DNA of 64,000 nt, taken from an uncultured Bacteroides sp. Lineage in GTDB: Bacteria > Bacteroidota > Bacteroidia > Bacteroidales > Bacteroidaceae. Location of the stretch: contig NZ_CAJUHF010000001.1 in assembly GCF_910585845.1 (NCBI RefSeq), positions 1 to 64,000 of the forward strand, written 5' to 3'. The notes under the pieces were generated by a model, which was not told the origin of the DNA, did no database searches, and was given only the letters and a program-made list of their open reading frames with translations. Below are positions 17,830-25,811 of the stretch, in pieces (position 1 is the stretch's first letter; each line of letters opens with the position of its first letter). The translations under genes were made by a program, and so were the position numbers.

Positions 17830-17975
17830 ATTAGTTCCGTCCCTCGCATGGAGTCCCCGAAGACGGAGCGCAATGAACTGGGATATCTGCTTCTAACCGT
17901 GAATGCAAGCTAATTCTAACACCATAGGAGTTTGTTTTTCACTGGCCCGGTGACAGCCATCTGATGTCACCCGCC
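17830..17975 (+). other. Structured leader upstream of the DUF4373 gene
   Basis: Two hairpins are visible: TCCGTC (17836-17841) with GACGGA (17862-17867), and GGTGACA (17949-17955) with TGTCACC (17965-17971). The GC-rich stretch is non-coding and lies 120-265 bp before the start at 18096. It may be a transcribed leader; no clear promoter was found. I recognise no riboswitch class. Confidence 0.35.
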
Positions 17976-18095
17976 CAAGACGTACATCGGCGAATAGCCA
18001 AAGGTAGTTCCTGAAAGAAAGTCGGAACAGCCACCCGTATGTCTCCAAAAAAACAACATTTTACGAACTTTTTTTTTCAGAAAGGAGAAAGAACA

Positions 18096-19346
18096 ATGAC
18101 GACGAACTTCTATTTCACCCATCCCATCGCGGCGTCGTTCGACCCGCGAATACATGTGCTGGAGGAAAAGCTGCACGGTAAAGGTTATGGATTGTATTGG
18201 TATATCCGCGAAAAACTGTCCTACTTCCCCCGGAAGTGTTGCCGATTGGAAGATTTGAAGCCCTTTGCAACCAAGTATTACACCTACAGGCTGATGCAAC
18301 AAGTGGTGCTGGAATCCGGCCTGTTCGAGATTGAAAGAGGATATATCATCCCCCTGAGACTGAAATGCGAAGGAGAGACGAACGGCGAAGAACTAATCTT
18401 CGGAGACACGCCCACCAAGCCGAAAAGAGGAAACAAGACAAGCCGGAAGAGCTGCGGAACTGAATCAAAAAACAGCGGAACCGAAGCAAAAAGTAGCAGA
18501 ACCGAATCAAAAAACAGCGAAAATCCGTCCATTTCTGACGAAAATCCGATGAAAAACGATGAAAATCCATCAAAAAACAGCGGAAAACAAGCGGAAAATG
18601 GCAAAAAACGAACGAAAAATGACGAAAAACAAGCGATTTTTAATGAAAAACAAGCGTTTTTTGACGGAAAACAAGCGGAAAACAGCGGAAAACGAGTGAA
18701 AAAAGCATCAAATAAACAGCCAGAACGCACTGATAAACAAGAATTTGCATACAATCTCTTTGAAACAAGCAACACAAACACGTCCATATATATAAAAAAA
18801 GAAAAAGAGAAAGAAAGAAAAATTATTTCTTCTACAGAAAAAGAAGAAGAAGAAAAAGAGGGAAAGGCGGAAAAGGCGGTGAACAACCGGAACGTCCCGT
18901 CTGCCCCTCCGTCCCTGCCGCCCGTCCGCTCCTGGCAGCAATACGTGGCGCACTTGGGCACCGACAGGCAATGGGTCGAGATAGCCTGCATGAAAAGCGG
19001 TTTCGGTGTCCTGCTGATGAAGCACTTCGACCGGGCCAAAGAGCTGTTCGCCGAGCACATCATCGCCTTCGGACGGGGAGACAGACTCCTCACCCAGGAG
19101 GACGTGACGAGCTATTTCATCTCCTTCGTCACCCACCCCGTCACCTCGAAGGAGCTGCACAACCAGCTACTGGAGCTCGAACGGCGCGACATGTCCCCGT
19201 CCGACAACCCCTACCGCCACGAGCAGCGGCTGGGAGGACGCCGCATGTACAACGGTCGCCCCATCCCCGACAACGCCCCTCCACGTCCCGACGGCCACTC
19301 CCTGTGGAATGACCGCCTGAAGCGTTGGGAGCCGGAGTACGGATAA
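18096..19346 (+). CDS. DUF4373 (Lin1244/Lin1753-like N-terminal) protein
   Basis: The product has 416 residues from MTTNFYFTHP. The start has a strong AAAGGAGA ribosome site at 18081-18088, preferred over ATG 18039. Residues 1-90 are the DUF4373 domain (FDPRIHVLEEKLHGKGYGLYWYIREKL...), related to replication-organiser N-termini. Residues about 105-270 are a Lys/Asn/Glu/Ser-rich low-complexity linker built of imperfect KNSG, DENP and EKQA repeats. The C-terminal part is Arg-rich and GC-rich. The next gene is a primase-helicase, so a role in loading it is plausible, but the locus function is unknown. The sharp base-composition change between linker and C-terminus is notable. Confidence 0.85.
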   Translation: MTTNFYFTHPIAASFDPRIHVLEEKLHGKGYGLYWYIREKLSYFPRKCCRLEDLKPFATKYYTYRLMQQVVLESGLFEIERGYIIPLRLKCEGETNGEELIFGDTPTKPKRGNKTSRKSCGTESKNSGTEAKSSRTESKNSENPSISDENPMKNDENPSKNSGKQAENGKKRTKNDEKQAIFNEKQAFFDGKQAENSGKRVKKASNKQPERTDKQEFAYNLFETSNTNTSIYIKKEKEKERKIISSTEKEEEEKEGKAEKAVNNRNVPSAPPSLPPVRSWQQYVAHLGTDRQWVEIACMKSGFGVLLMKHFDRAKELFAEHIIAFGRGDRLLTQEDVTSYFISFVTHPVTSKELHNQLLELERRDMSPSDNPYRHEQRLGGRRMYNGRPIPDNAPPRPDGHSLWNDRLKRWEPEYG

Positions 19347-19512
19347 AAACCCGCCGCATTTGCCGCCACATCCCCTGGGGTTTGCCGGAACGTTGCCCCG
19401 CATCTGACCGGAAAACCCCACGGGAATCGGACATAAACCCCACAGGAATCGGACACAAAGCCCGGGGCAATTTTCCATTTTCCATTTTCAACTTTCAATT
19501 TCCAAAGGACCC
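19347..19512 (+). other. Intergenic repeat between DUF4373 and primase genes
   Basis: Two near-identical 23-bp words built on CCCCACRGGAATCGGACA (about 19414-19457) are followed by a TTTTCCATTTTCCATTTTCAA stretch (from 19471) related to the repeat at 13331-13438. The primase start follows with AAAGGA at 19503. Confidence 0.45.
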
Positions 19513-21318
19513 ATGAGAAACTTCAGCCAAGCCGGCATCGACACCGGCGGCCACATCAGTGGCAAAATAAGAACCACCTGTCCCAAGTGCAAAGACACCC
19601 GGACACACCCCGAAGACAAATCACTCTCTGTGGACATAGACACCGGCTGGTGCTACTGCTTCCACTGCGAGGCGCGCTTCCGCGTCCCCGACCTTGAGGA
19701 AGAGCGCCTCCGCCGGCAGCACCTCGACCGTCAACGCCAGGAGCGCGAAGCCCACGCAGCCGCCAAACGCTACGTCCGCCCCACCTTCGTGGAGGCCAAC
19801 CTCAACCTGCCTGCCCCCATCGCCGACTACCTGACGAGCCGCCGGGGACTGAGCCTCCGGACCCTGCGCGAACTGAAGGTGACCGGACAATACGAAATCA
19901 TGCCCGCCGCCACAGGAAACGGCGCCAACGATCCCGAACTCTGCATCGGCTTCAACTACTTCGAAGACGGACGGCTCGTGAACACCAAGTTCCGCACCCT
20001 GCAGAAGGGCTTCAAGATGGTGAAAGGCGCCGAACTCATCCCCTACAACCTCGACTCGCTGCTCGGACACTCCGAATGCTACATCGTGGAGGGGGAGATA
20101 GACGCCCTGACCCTGCACGAAGTGGGGCGCACCCCCGTCATCTCCGTGCCCGCCGGAGGCAACACCAACTCCACCTGGCTGGACCGCTTCGTCGAGAGCC
20201 ACTTCGACGACAAGAAGACCATCTTCCTCGCCACGGACAACGACACGAACGGACTGAAGATGCGCCACGAACTGATGCGCCGTTTCGGCGAAGAACGGTG
20301 CCGCATCGTCACCTTCAGTCCCGGATGCAAGGACGCCAACGAGGAACTGCTCAAACACGGACGCGAAAGCCTGTTGCGCTGTCTCGACGCCGCTGCCGAA
20401 CCGCCCATAGAAGGCGTGGTGACTGCCAACGACATGCGCGAGGAGCTGCAAGCCCTCTTCGAGAACGGACTGACACGTGGCGCCGGGACGGGTCTGCCCA
20501 ACTTCGACCGCCTGTGCACCTTCGAGACCGGGCGCCTGCTCGTGGTCACCGGACGTCCCGGCGACGGAAAGTCGGAGTTCGTAGACGAGCTGGTCACCCG
20601 TCTGGGCATGCTGCACGACTGGAAGACCCTCTTCTTCAGCCCCGAAAACCAACCGCTCGCCCTGCACCAGTGCAAGCTTATCGAACGCATCGCCGGAGGG
20701 AAGTTCCGCCGCAGTTCGGGACTGGAACCGCAGTTCGTGAAGCAGGTCATGGAATGGCTCAGCGAAAACATCTTCCACCTGCAACCCGGCATCGAGGCCT
20801 ACACCCTGGAGCGCGTGCTGCACACTGCCCGCCAGATGGTAGTGCGCAAGGGTATACGTATCCTCGTCATCGATCCCCTGAACCGCCTGGAACAGCCGCT
20901 CGCCCCGGGACAGACCGAACTGCAGTACATCTCCGACCTGCTGAACCGCCTGAGCCGCTTCGCCGTGCAGAACCGCTGTCTCGTCATTCTCGTAGCCCAT
21001 CCGCGCAAGGTGAACCGCACCTCCACGGGCGAACTGCGCCGCGTGGAGATGAACGACATCAACGGCTCAGCCGACTTCGCCAACAAGTGCGACTACTGTT
21101 TCGTAGTGGAACGCGACCGCGGGGCGGACCTCACCCGCGTGCATGTGGAGAAAGTGCGCTTCCGGCACCTCGGCGAACCCGGGCACTGCTGCTTCACCTA
21201 CAACAAAGACTGCGGCCGCTACCAGCCCTGCCGCGAACGACCGGACGGCAACAGCCGCGAAATCTTTGATGTGGAATACCCCGAAAGTTTCTGGGAAGAG
21301 GTTTTAGAGCCTGTTTAA
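19513..21318 (+). CDS. Toprim primase-DnaB-like helicase
   Basis: The product has 601 residues. An N-terminal zinc ribbon covers about 17-52 (CPKCKDTRTHPED...CYCFHCEARF). A Toprim domain at about 185-280 has YIVEGEIDALT and LATDNDTNG. A RecA-like helicase domain has Walker A TGRPGDGKS near 347 and ILVIDPLNRLEQP as Walker B. This is the layout of phage T7 gp4-like primase-helicases. It is conserved with DUF4373, DUF4248 and HU-like genes in Bacteroides. The last three codons and the stop (GAG CCT GTT TAA) are supplied by the left end of a MITE-like palindrome, so the native C-terminus was probably replaced. Confidence 0.9.
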   Translation: MRNFSQAGIDTGGHISGKIRTTCPKCKDTRTHPEDKSLSVDIDTGWCYCFHCEARFRVPDLEEERLRRQHLDRQRQEREAHAAAKRYVRPTFVEANLNLPAPIADYLTSRRGLSLRTLRELKVTGQYEIMPAATGNGANDPELCIGFNYFEDGRLVNTKFRTLQKGFKMVKGAELIPYNLDSLLGHSECYIVEGEIDALTLHEVGRTPVISVPAGGNTNSTWLDRFVESHFDDKKTIFLATDNDTNGLKMRHELMRRFGEERCRIVTFSPGCKDANEELLKHGRESLLRCLDAAAEPPIEGVVTANDMREELQALFENGLTRGAGTGLPNFDRLCTFETGRLLVVTGRPGDGKSEFVDELVTRLGMLHDWKTLFFSPENQPLALHQCKLIERIAGGKFRRSSGLEPQFVKQVMEWLSENIFHLQPGIEAYTLERVLHTARQMVVRKGIRILVIDPLNRLEQPLAPGQTELQYISDLLNRLSRFAVQNRCLVILVAHPRKVNRTSTGELRRVEMNDINGSADFANKCDYCFVVERDRGADLTRVHVEKVRFRHLGEPGHCCFTYNKDCGRYQPCRERPDGNSREIFDVEYPESFWEEVLEPV

Positions 21319-21479
21319 ATTTTCTTCAAAAAGTTTTTATTCAGCTTCTTTAGAGTTTCTTTTCGGTCTGTTTTCCTCTTTTTATTCGTCACATAGCCCG
21401 CTATGCTCCTCATAAAAACAGAAAAACATCCTCAAAAAGAACTCTCAAAAGAAAGCTGAACAAAATTTAAACAGGCTCT
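21306..21479. mobile_element. MITE-like 174-bp imperfect palindrome
   Basis: Terminal inverted repeats AGAGCCTGTTTAAATTTT and its complement (21306-21323, 21462-21479) enclose further inverted segments (TTCAGCTT.../...AAGCTGAA; TCTGTTTT.../...AAAACAGA). Direct TTA at 21304-21306 and 21479-21481 looks like a target duplication. It contains no coding frame. It shares its ends with 17594-17637. Confidence 0.75.
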
Positions 21480-21510
21480 TAAAAACTCAAATAAAAACTC
21501 ACAATCTCGA

Positions 21511-21750
21511 TCAAGGAGCGCCCAACGCCTCGACAATCAGTTTGACCTGCGCCGGTGTATAACACTTGGCACACGGATTCAGCCCGGTCTGCTTCAATGC
21601 TTCGAGCAGGCTGGGCTGCACTTTAATCCAGCGGTTCAGCATCCTGACCGCACTTTCTTCGCCAATCCTTGGATTGTATCTCGCTGCCAGTTCCCTCTTG
21701 CCATAACTGCGCAGCTCGAATTCTGTTTCTGTCACTTCTTCCTTTTTCAT
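21511..21750 (-). CDS. DUF4248 family protein
   Basis: The product has 79 residues from MKKEEVTETEFELRSYGKRELAARYNP. The motif SYGKRELAARYNP...AVRMLNRWI is typical of DUF4248, a small Bacteroidetes family found beside HU-like histone genes and thought to be DNA-binding. That role is inferred from an HTH-like predicted shape. An 11-residue extension from 21783 is possible, but the shorter start sits better against the -7 box at 21799-21806. It is transcribed away from the HU-like gene. Confidence 0.85.
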   Translation of the reverse strand: MKKEEVTETEFELRSYGKRELAARYNPRIGEESAVRMLNRWIKVQPSLLEALKQTGLNPCAKCYTPAQVKLIVEALGAP

Positions 21751-21798
21751 TGTCTTGTCGCTTTTAGTTTGATGGGGAAACACCGCTTTCCTCTGTTA

Positions 21799-21806
21799 CA
21801 AATATA
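21799..21806 (-). promoter_or_regulatory. -7 box of the DUF4248 gene
   Basis: Minus-strand TATATTTG matches the Bacteroides -7 consensus. The -33 box is weak (GTTG about 22 bp upstream). Confidence 0.5.
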
Positions 21807-21852
21807 CAAAAAAAGCGTGGAATAGTCAACTTTTTTCACGGTTTTATGCACA

Positions 21853-21942
21853 CGAAACCTGACGAAACCTGACAAAACCTGACAAAACCTGTCATATCCT
21901 GTCATATCCCGACAAAACCTGACAGAACCTGACAAAACCTGA
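21853..21942 (+). repeat. Nine tandem 10-bp repeats (iteron-like)
   Basis: Nine consecutive 10-mers fit CRAAACCTGA, with variants CATATCCTGT and CATATCCCGA in the middle. They fill the space between the divergent DUF4248 and HU-like genes and end just before the HU-like promoter (-7 at 21964-21971). A 10-bp period puts every unit on one face of the helix. Confidence 0.85.
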
Positions 21943-21963
21943 TTTCCCCAATTTCACATGTCG

Positions 21964-21971
21964 TATCTTTG
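21964..21971 (+). promoter_or_regulatory. -7 box of the HU-like gene
   Basis: TATCTTTG is a full match to the Bacteroides -7 consensus. The -33 position falls at the right end of the 10-bp repeat array, with no good TTTG. The leader is about 95 nt and holds no other supported feature. Confidence 0.65.
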
Positions 21972-22073
21972 CGTCAGCAAGCAAGGGAAAGAGGTGCCGC
22001 GGACCCGGTTTCCGAAGCCTGCACGGGAGGAACGCCGAACCGATTCCAACAACAAACAAAAAATTACACGATT

Positions 22074-22619
22074 ATGGCAAAAGCTTTAGTAATGCGCATA
22101 CAGCGCCGCAAGAAAATCGGGGACAAGAACTCCCCGCTGGTCTACACCTTGGTACGCAAACCCAAAGATGCCAAGACCTACGATTTGGAACGAATCGCCG
22201 CCGACATCGAAGCCTTGGGCGGCATGTCAGCCGAAGACGTGCTGCACGTGGCACGCGGACTCATCCGAAGTATCCGACAGATCCTGACGGACGGCAACAC
22301 GGTGAAAGTGAACGGTCTGGGACTGTTCCGCACCACCTTCAGTTGCACGCCTGCCGAAGAGGCCAAGAGCTGCACGGTGAAGAACATCCGGCGCGTCAAC
22401 ATCCGCTTCATGGCGGACAGCTCCCTCCGGTTAGTGAACGACACCAACGCCACCACCAAGGGCGCTCCGAACAACATTGAGTTCGAACTGGTGACGGCCG
22501 ATGGCGGTAGCGGTTCCGGAAGTGAAGGCGGTTCCGGCAGTGAAAGTGGCTCCGGAAATGAAGGAGGCACTGGCAATGAAGGAGGTTCTGGAAATGTAGA
22601 CGAGAATCCGTTCGGATAA
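22074..22619 (+). CDS. HU-related histone-like DNA-binding protein
   Basis: The product has 181 residues from MAKALVMRIQRRKKIGDKNS. Residues 1-125 match the Bacteroidetes HU-related family (TIGR01201 type), with SAEDVLHVARGLIRSIRQILTDGNTVKVNGLGLFR as the HU core. A Gly/Ser/Glu/Asn-rich tail of about 35 residues (GGSGSESGSGNEGG repeats) follows and ends in DENPFG. HU proteins bend and coat DNA. The Bacteroides paralogues in this cassette have no assigned role. It is followed at 43 bp by the smalltalk gene. Confidence 0.92.
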   Translation: MAKALVMRIQRRKKIGDKNSPLVYTLVRKPKDAKTYDLERIAADIEALGGMSAEDVLHVARGLIRSIRQILTDGNTVKVNGLGLFRTTFSCTPAEEAKSCTVKNIRRVNIRFMADSSLRLVNDTNATTKGAPNNIEFELVTADGGSGSGSEGGSGSESGSGNEGGTGNEGGSGNVDENPFG

Positions 22620-22662
22620 TTAACTCAAGTTTCGCTTGCGAAGCTTTAAAAAACACGACATC

Positions 22663-22770
22663 ATGAAAATAAGCAAAGAAAACTGGAAAACCATCCTGAA
22701 AGTGATCGGAACCGTCATTGCCGCCATCGCCAGTGCGCTGGGGGTACAGGCGATGACACCCCATCTTTAG
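22663..22770 (+). CDS. Smalltalk family micro-protein
   Basis: The product has 35 residues: an N-terminal MKISKENWKTIL, a short hydrophobic helix (VIGTVIAAIASALGV) and a C-terminal QAMTPHL. This matches my recollection of the Bacteroides 'smalltalk' proteins, which sit after HU-like genes, usually followed by an N-acetylmuramoyl-L-alanine amidase. Here no amidase follows; an RHS gene starts 194 bp on. Its function is unknown. The single hydrophobic helix suggests a small membrane peptide. Confidence 0.8.
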   Translation: MKISKENWKTILKVIGTVIAAIASALGVQAMTPHL

Positions 22771-22964
22771 GATCTGCCTGGCTCTTAGTAAAGGAGTAGC
22801 AAACAGGCTTTTAATTAAATTTTTAATCATTTATTGCAGTATGCTGCTTCTGTCTGCAAAACGGCAGAAGCAGTCATGTGCAACTTTTTATTATGCACTC
22901 TATTAATTACTTAATTCCGCCAACTGGTTATAATTATTCTATTTACTTTTAAATTCATACAGCG

Positions 22965-25811
22965 ATGACAACAAATCATAAAATTTACTATCTACTCATA
23001 TTTTGTCTATTCCCGCTCTCTTTCTTGAGGGCACAAAGCGGAGTAGCCGACCAGTTACTGAAAGCCACATTTCACCCCAGTCCACAATCCGCTGCCTATA
23101 CCCGTTATGGGGAGTATCCGGTAGATTATTCCACAGGAGTCCCTAAAATAGAAATTCCCATCTACACCTTGAATACTGGAGATTATGAGCTTCCTATCTC
23201 CATTTCATATCATGCTTCGGGCATTAAAGTACTGGATGTTTCCGGTTCCGTAGGATTGGGATGGACATTGAATGCAGGGGGAGTGATAACACGGACAGTA
23301 TGCGGAATGCCCGATTATGAAGGCCGTAACTATCGGATATTTTTTAAAAACATGAAAGATGTGGAAAGAAACCTTTCACAATCGGCTATGGACCCAATGT
23401 TGTGGAATCGTGTATTTGCAAATGCTCCCGAATATGACTACGAATCGGATCGTTACGGTTACAACTTTGCAGGCAAAGCCGGTATCTTCCGTTATAATGT
23501 CTACAACGAAACCCCTTTTACCATTCCTCATGAACCTATAAAAATAGAAAGGACAACCAACGGGTATAAGATAATCGATACTGACGGTACAACTTACCAC
23601 TTTGAAGCAAAAGAATTATGCTTCTCGCCTACTCTATACAGTTATTCCAGTGCTTGGTATCTGACTAAGATAGAAACCGCGGGACGCAAAAATGTAATAA
23701 CTCTTTCATACACTACAGGAGATACCTATACAATAAGATATCGGTCTCAGTACCTGCACAGGGGGAATGAAGTTACCTATAGTCAAGGAACAGGTCAACA
23801 ATATATCGCGCATGAAACCAACGGTGGTTTTGGTGGAGAGGTATCCATGCCAAGATACTCATACAACGTCCCCATGTTAAGTTCTATCTGCTGGAACAAT
23901 GTCAACATAACTTTCAGTTATACCAAAGATAGGCTGGATACACAGAAAGAACGTCTGAACTCTATAACAGTGAAAGACAACAATTCGATTGTCAGATATG
24001 TGACATTCAATAACAACATGTACTTTGGTAGCCGTCCCTCTAACTACAGGATGAGACTTGCCGGTCTTTCCATAAAAGGTAATACAACCGATGGCATAAC
24101 CGACAACTATGTATTCTCATACGATGCGACAACGCCTCCGGAACATTACAATGCTGCCCTTACAGGAAATGCGTCAGAGACATATTGCCGCGAGGACTAC
24201 TGGGGATATTACAACGGGACACAGAATTATAATATGATTCCCACCGGTGTGTTCCCAAGTTCAGGTCTGGCAGACCGGGCAGCTTCTCCCTTATATATGC
24301 AGATGTGTATTCTGAAGTCAATTCAATACCCGACAGGAGGTAGCACTACCTTCAACTATGAAACTAACCGGACTGGAACAAAATCATACATCGGCGGATT
24401 GAGGATTATGGAAATTATCAATAAAGACCACAATGGCATTATTCTGGAACAAAAGACTTACGAATATGAATTAGAAGAAGCTACGATGGAGATATTGGAC
24501 GAGTTGTTCGCTTACGATGATTATTTTCTTTATTTCATACGACAAGAAAATGGAGCCTATCAATCCAGAGGCAACCTGCACCAGATTGCCGTAGCTTCCC
24601 CCATCCTTCCCCTTACCGGTTGGAGCGGAAGTCCTGTCTTCTACGGTAAAGTGACAGAGTACAGCGGAAATAAATCGTTCAATACCGGAAAAACCGTTTA
24701 TAAGTTCATACAAGACTTTGAAAGCAGTTATCCCGGAGCCGAGATCTACGATACACCTATCCCCATACCTTTACGTTTTTATTCCGGTCTTTACAACAAT
24801 GACGAAGGAACAGTCCCGGCTTTACTGAAAGAAAAGACTTTCTTCAAGAACGATAACGGAACCTATGTCAAACAATTGACGGAAGAATATGAATATACGG
24901 AACTTGTACCTCCTCATGATTCCATCTCCATCGGTGTACGCTTGGGAAGAATGGGCATAGGGGTGATTTATTACGAAAACTCTCCCTCCAGCTGTGCCCC
25001 TTATGCCAGCATGGATGCATTTTATAATTCCATCGTATATACGGAGGTGCGAGGTTATAGGAAACTGCGAAAACTGACAAGCGTAAAGACAACCGACCAT
25101 GAGCGGAATGTGGTCACTACCCGTACTTATCAGTACGACCCTCAACTGCGTAATTTGCAACCTATAACAGTTGCAACCGTCAATAGCGATGGTGATAACT
25201 ATACTACTAAGACTTATTATCCCTTTCAGCAAGCCGGGACAGTATATAGTAATATGGTTGCGAACAATTATGTGGACACTCCTATCAAGAAAGAAGAGTA
25301 TTGCAACTCCGCCTTGTTGTCCACCGACCTTACCGCCTATCTGCAAACGGGAGAAAAGTTCTTGCCGGCCAGCATCAGCCGGCAAAAAGGTAACAATGCA
25401 AACAGGACACTGGTACATTACGAGAAATATGACAGCAAAGGAAATCCGCAATACCTGACTACGTCCGACAACCGGAAAATTGTCATCCTATGGGGATATA
25501 ACTACCGTTATCCCATAGCACGGATCGAAGGGCTGACTTATAGTGAAGTATCGATGAAAATAGGAGAACGCACAATCTCATCAATGGCTTCCGGTATCGC
25601 ACCTACTCAGGTACAAATGAACAACATCCGTTCTCTTTTGTCCAATGCCTTAGTCACTACTTACACCTATATTCCTTCCGTTGGAATAGCTACAGAGACC
25701 ACACCGAATGGATATAAAAAGACTTATTCATACGATGCAATGGGACGCCTGAAACAAATAGCCGACACCAACGGGACAGTAGAGACTTATCAATATCAAT
25801 ATAAACAGTAA
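22965..25811 (+). CDS. Exported RHS/YD-repeat protein (first of a pair)
   Basis: The product has 948 residues. A signal peptide (KIYYLLIFCLFPLSFLRAQS) is followed by a TcB/SpvB-like start (YPVDYSTGVPKIEIPIYTL, GSVGLGWTLNAGGVITR) and then YD-type repeats. It ends in TYSYDAMGRLKQIADTNGTVETYQYQYKQ with no toxin tip. Its stop overlaps the next start (TAATG). In Bacteroidetes this partner commonly precedes the RHS toxin gene and may form part of the same beta cocoon. That partnership is inferred from order and coupling. The coding region is less GC-rich than the cassette before it. Confidence 0.85.
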   Translation: MTTNHKIYYLLIFCLFPLSFLRAQSGVADQLLKATFHPSPQSAAYTRYGEYPVDYSTGVPKIEIPIYTLNTGDYELPISISYHASGIKVLDVSGSVGLGWTLNAGGVITRTVCGMPDYEGRNYRIFFKNMKDVERNLSQSAMDPMLWNRVFANAPEYDYESDRYGYNFAGKAGIFRYNVYNETPFTIPHEPIKIERTTNGYKIIDTDGTTYHFEAKELCFSPTLYSYSSAWYLTKIETAGRKNVITLSYTTGDTYTIRYRSQYLHRGNEVTYSQGTGQQYIAHETNGGFGGEVSMPRYSYNVPMLSSICWNNVNITFSYTKDRLDTQKERLNSITVKDNNSIVRYVTFNNNMYFGSRPSNYRMRLAGLSIKGNTTDGITDNYVFSYDATTPPEHYNAALTGNASETYCREDYWGYYNGTQNYNMIPTGVFPSSGLADRAASPLYMQMCILKSIQYPTGGSTTFNYETNRTGTKSYIGGLRIMEIINKDHNGIILEQKTYEYELEEATMEILDELFAYDDYFLYFIRQENGAYQSRGNLHQIAVASPILPLTGWSGSPVFYGKVTEYSGNKSFNTGKTVYKFIQDFESSYPGAEIYDTPIPIPLRFYSGLYNNDEGTVPALLKEKTFFKNDNGTYVKQLTEEYEYTELVPPHDSISIGVRLGRMGIGVIYYENSPSSCAPYASMDAFYNSIVYTEVRGYRKLRKLTSVKTTDHERNVVTTRTYQYDPQLRNLQPITVATVNSDGDNYTTKTYYPFQQAGTVYSNMVANNYVDTPIKKEEYCNSALLSTDLTAYLQTGEKFLPASISRQKGNNANRTLVHYEKYDSKGNPQYLTTSDNRKIVILWGYNYRYPIARIEGLTYSEVSMKIGERTISSMASGIAPTQVQMNNIRSLLSNALVTTYTYIPSVGIATETTPNGYKKTYSYDAMGRLKQIADTNGTVETYQYQYKQ

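Noticed and set aside
19621..21000. 459-codon minus-strand frame antisense to the primase-helicase
   Set aside because: Shadow frame caused by high GC; the plus-strand gene has clear zinc, Toprim and Walker motifs.
20076..21269. 397-codon Arg/Pro-rich plus-strand frame inside the primase gene
   Set aside because: Overlaps the real gene in another frame and has the composition of a shifted GC-rich frame.
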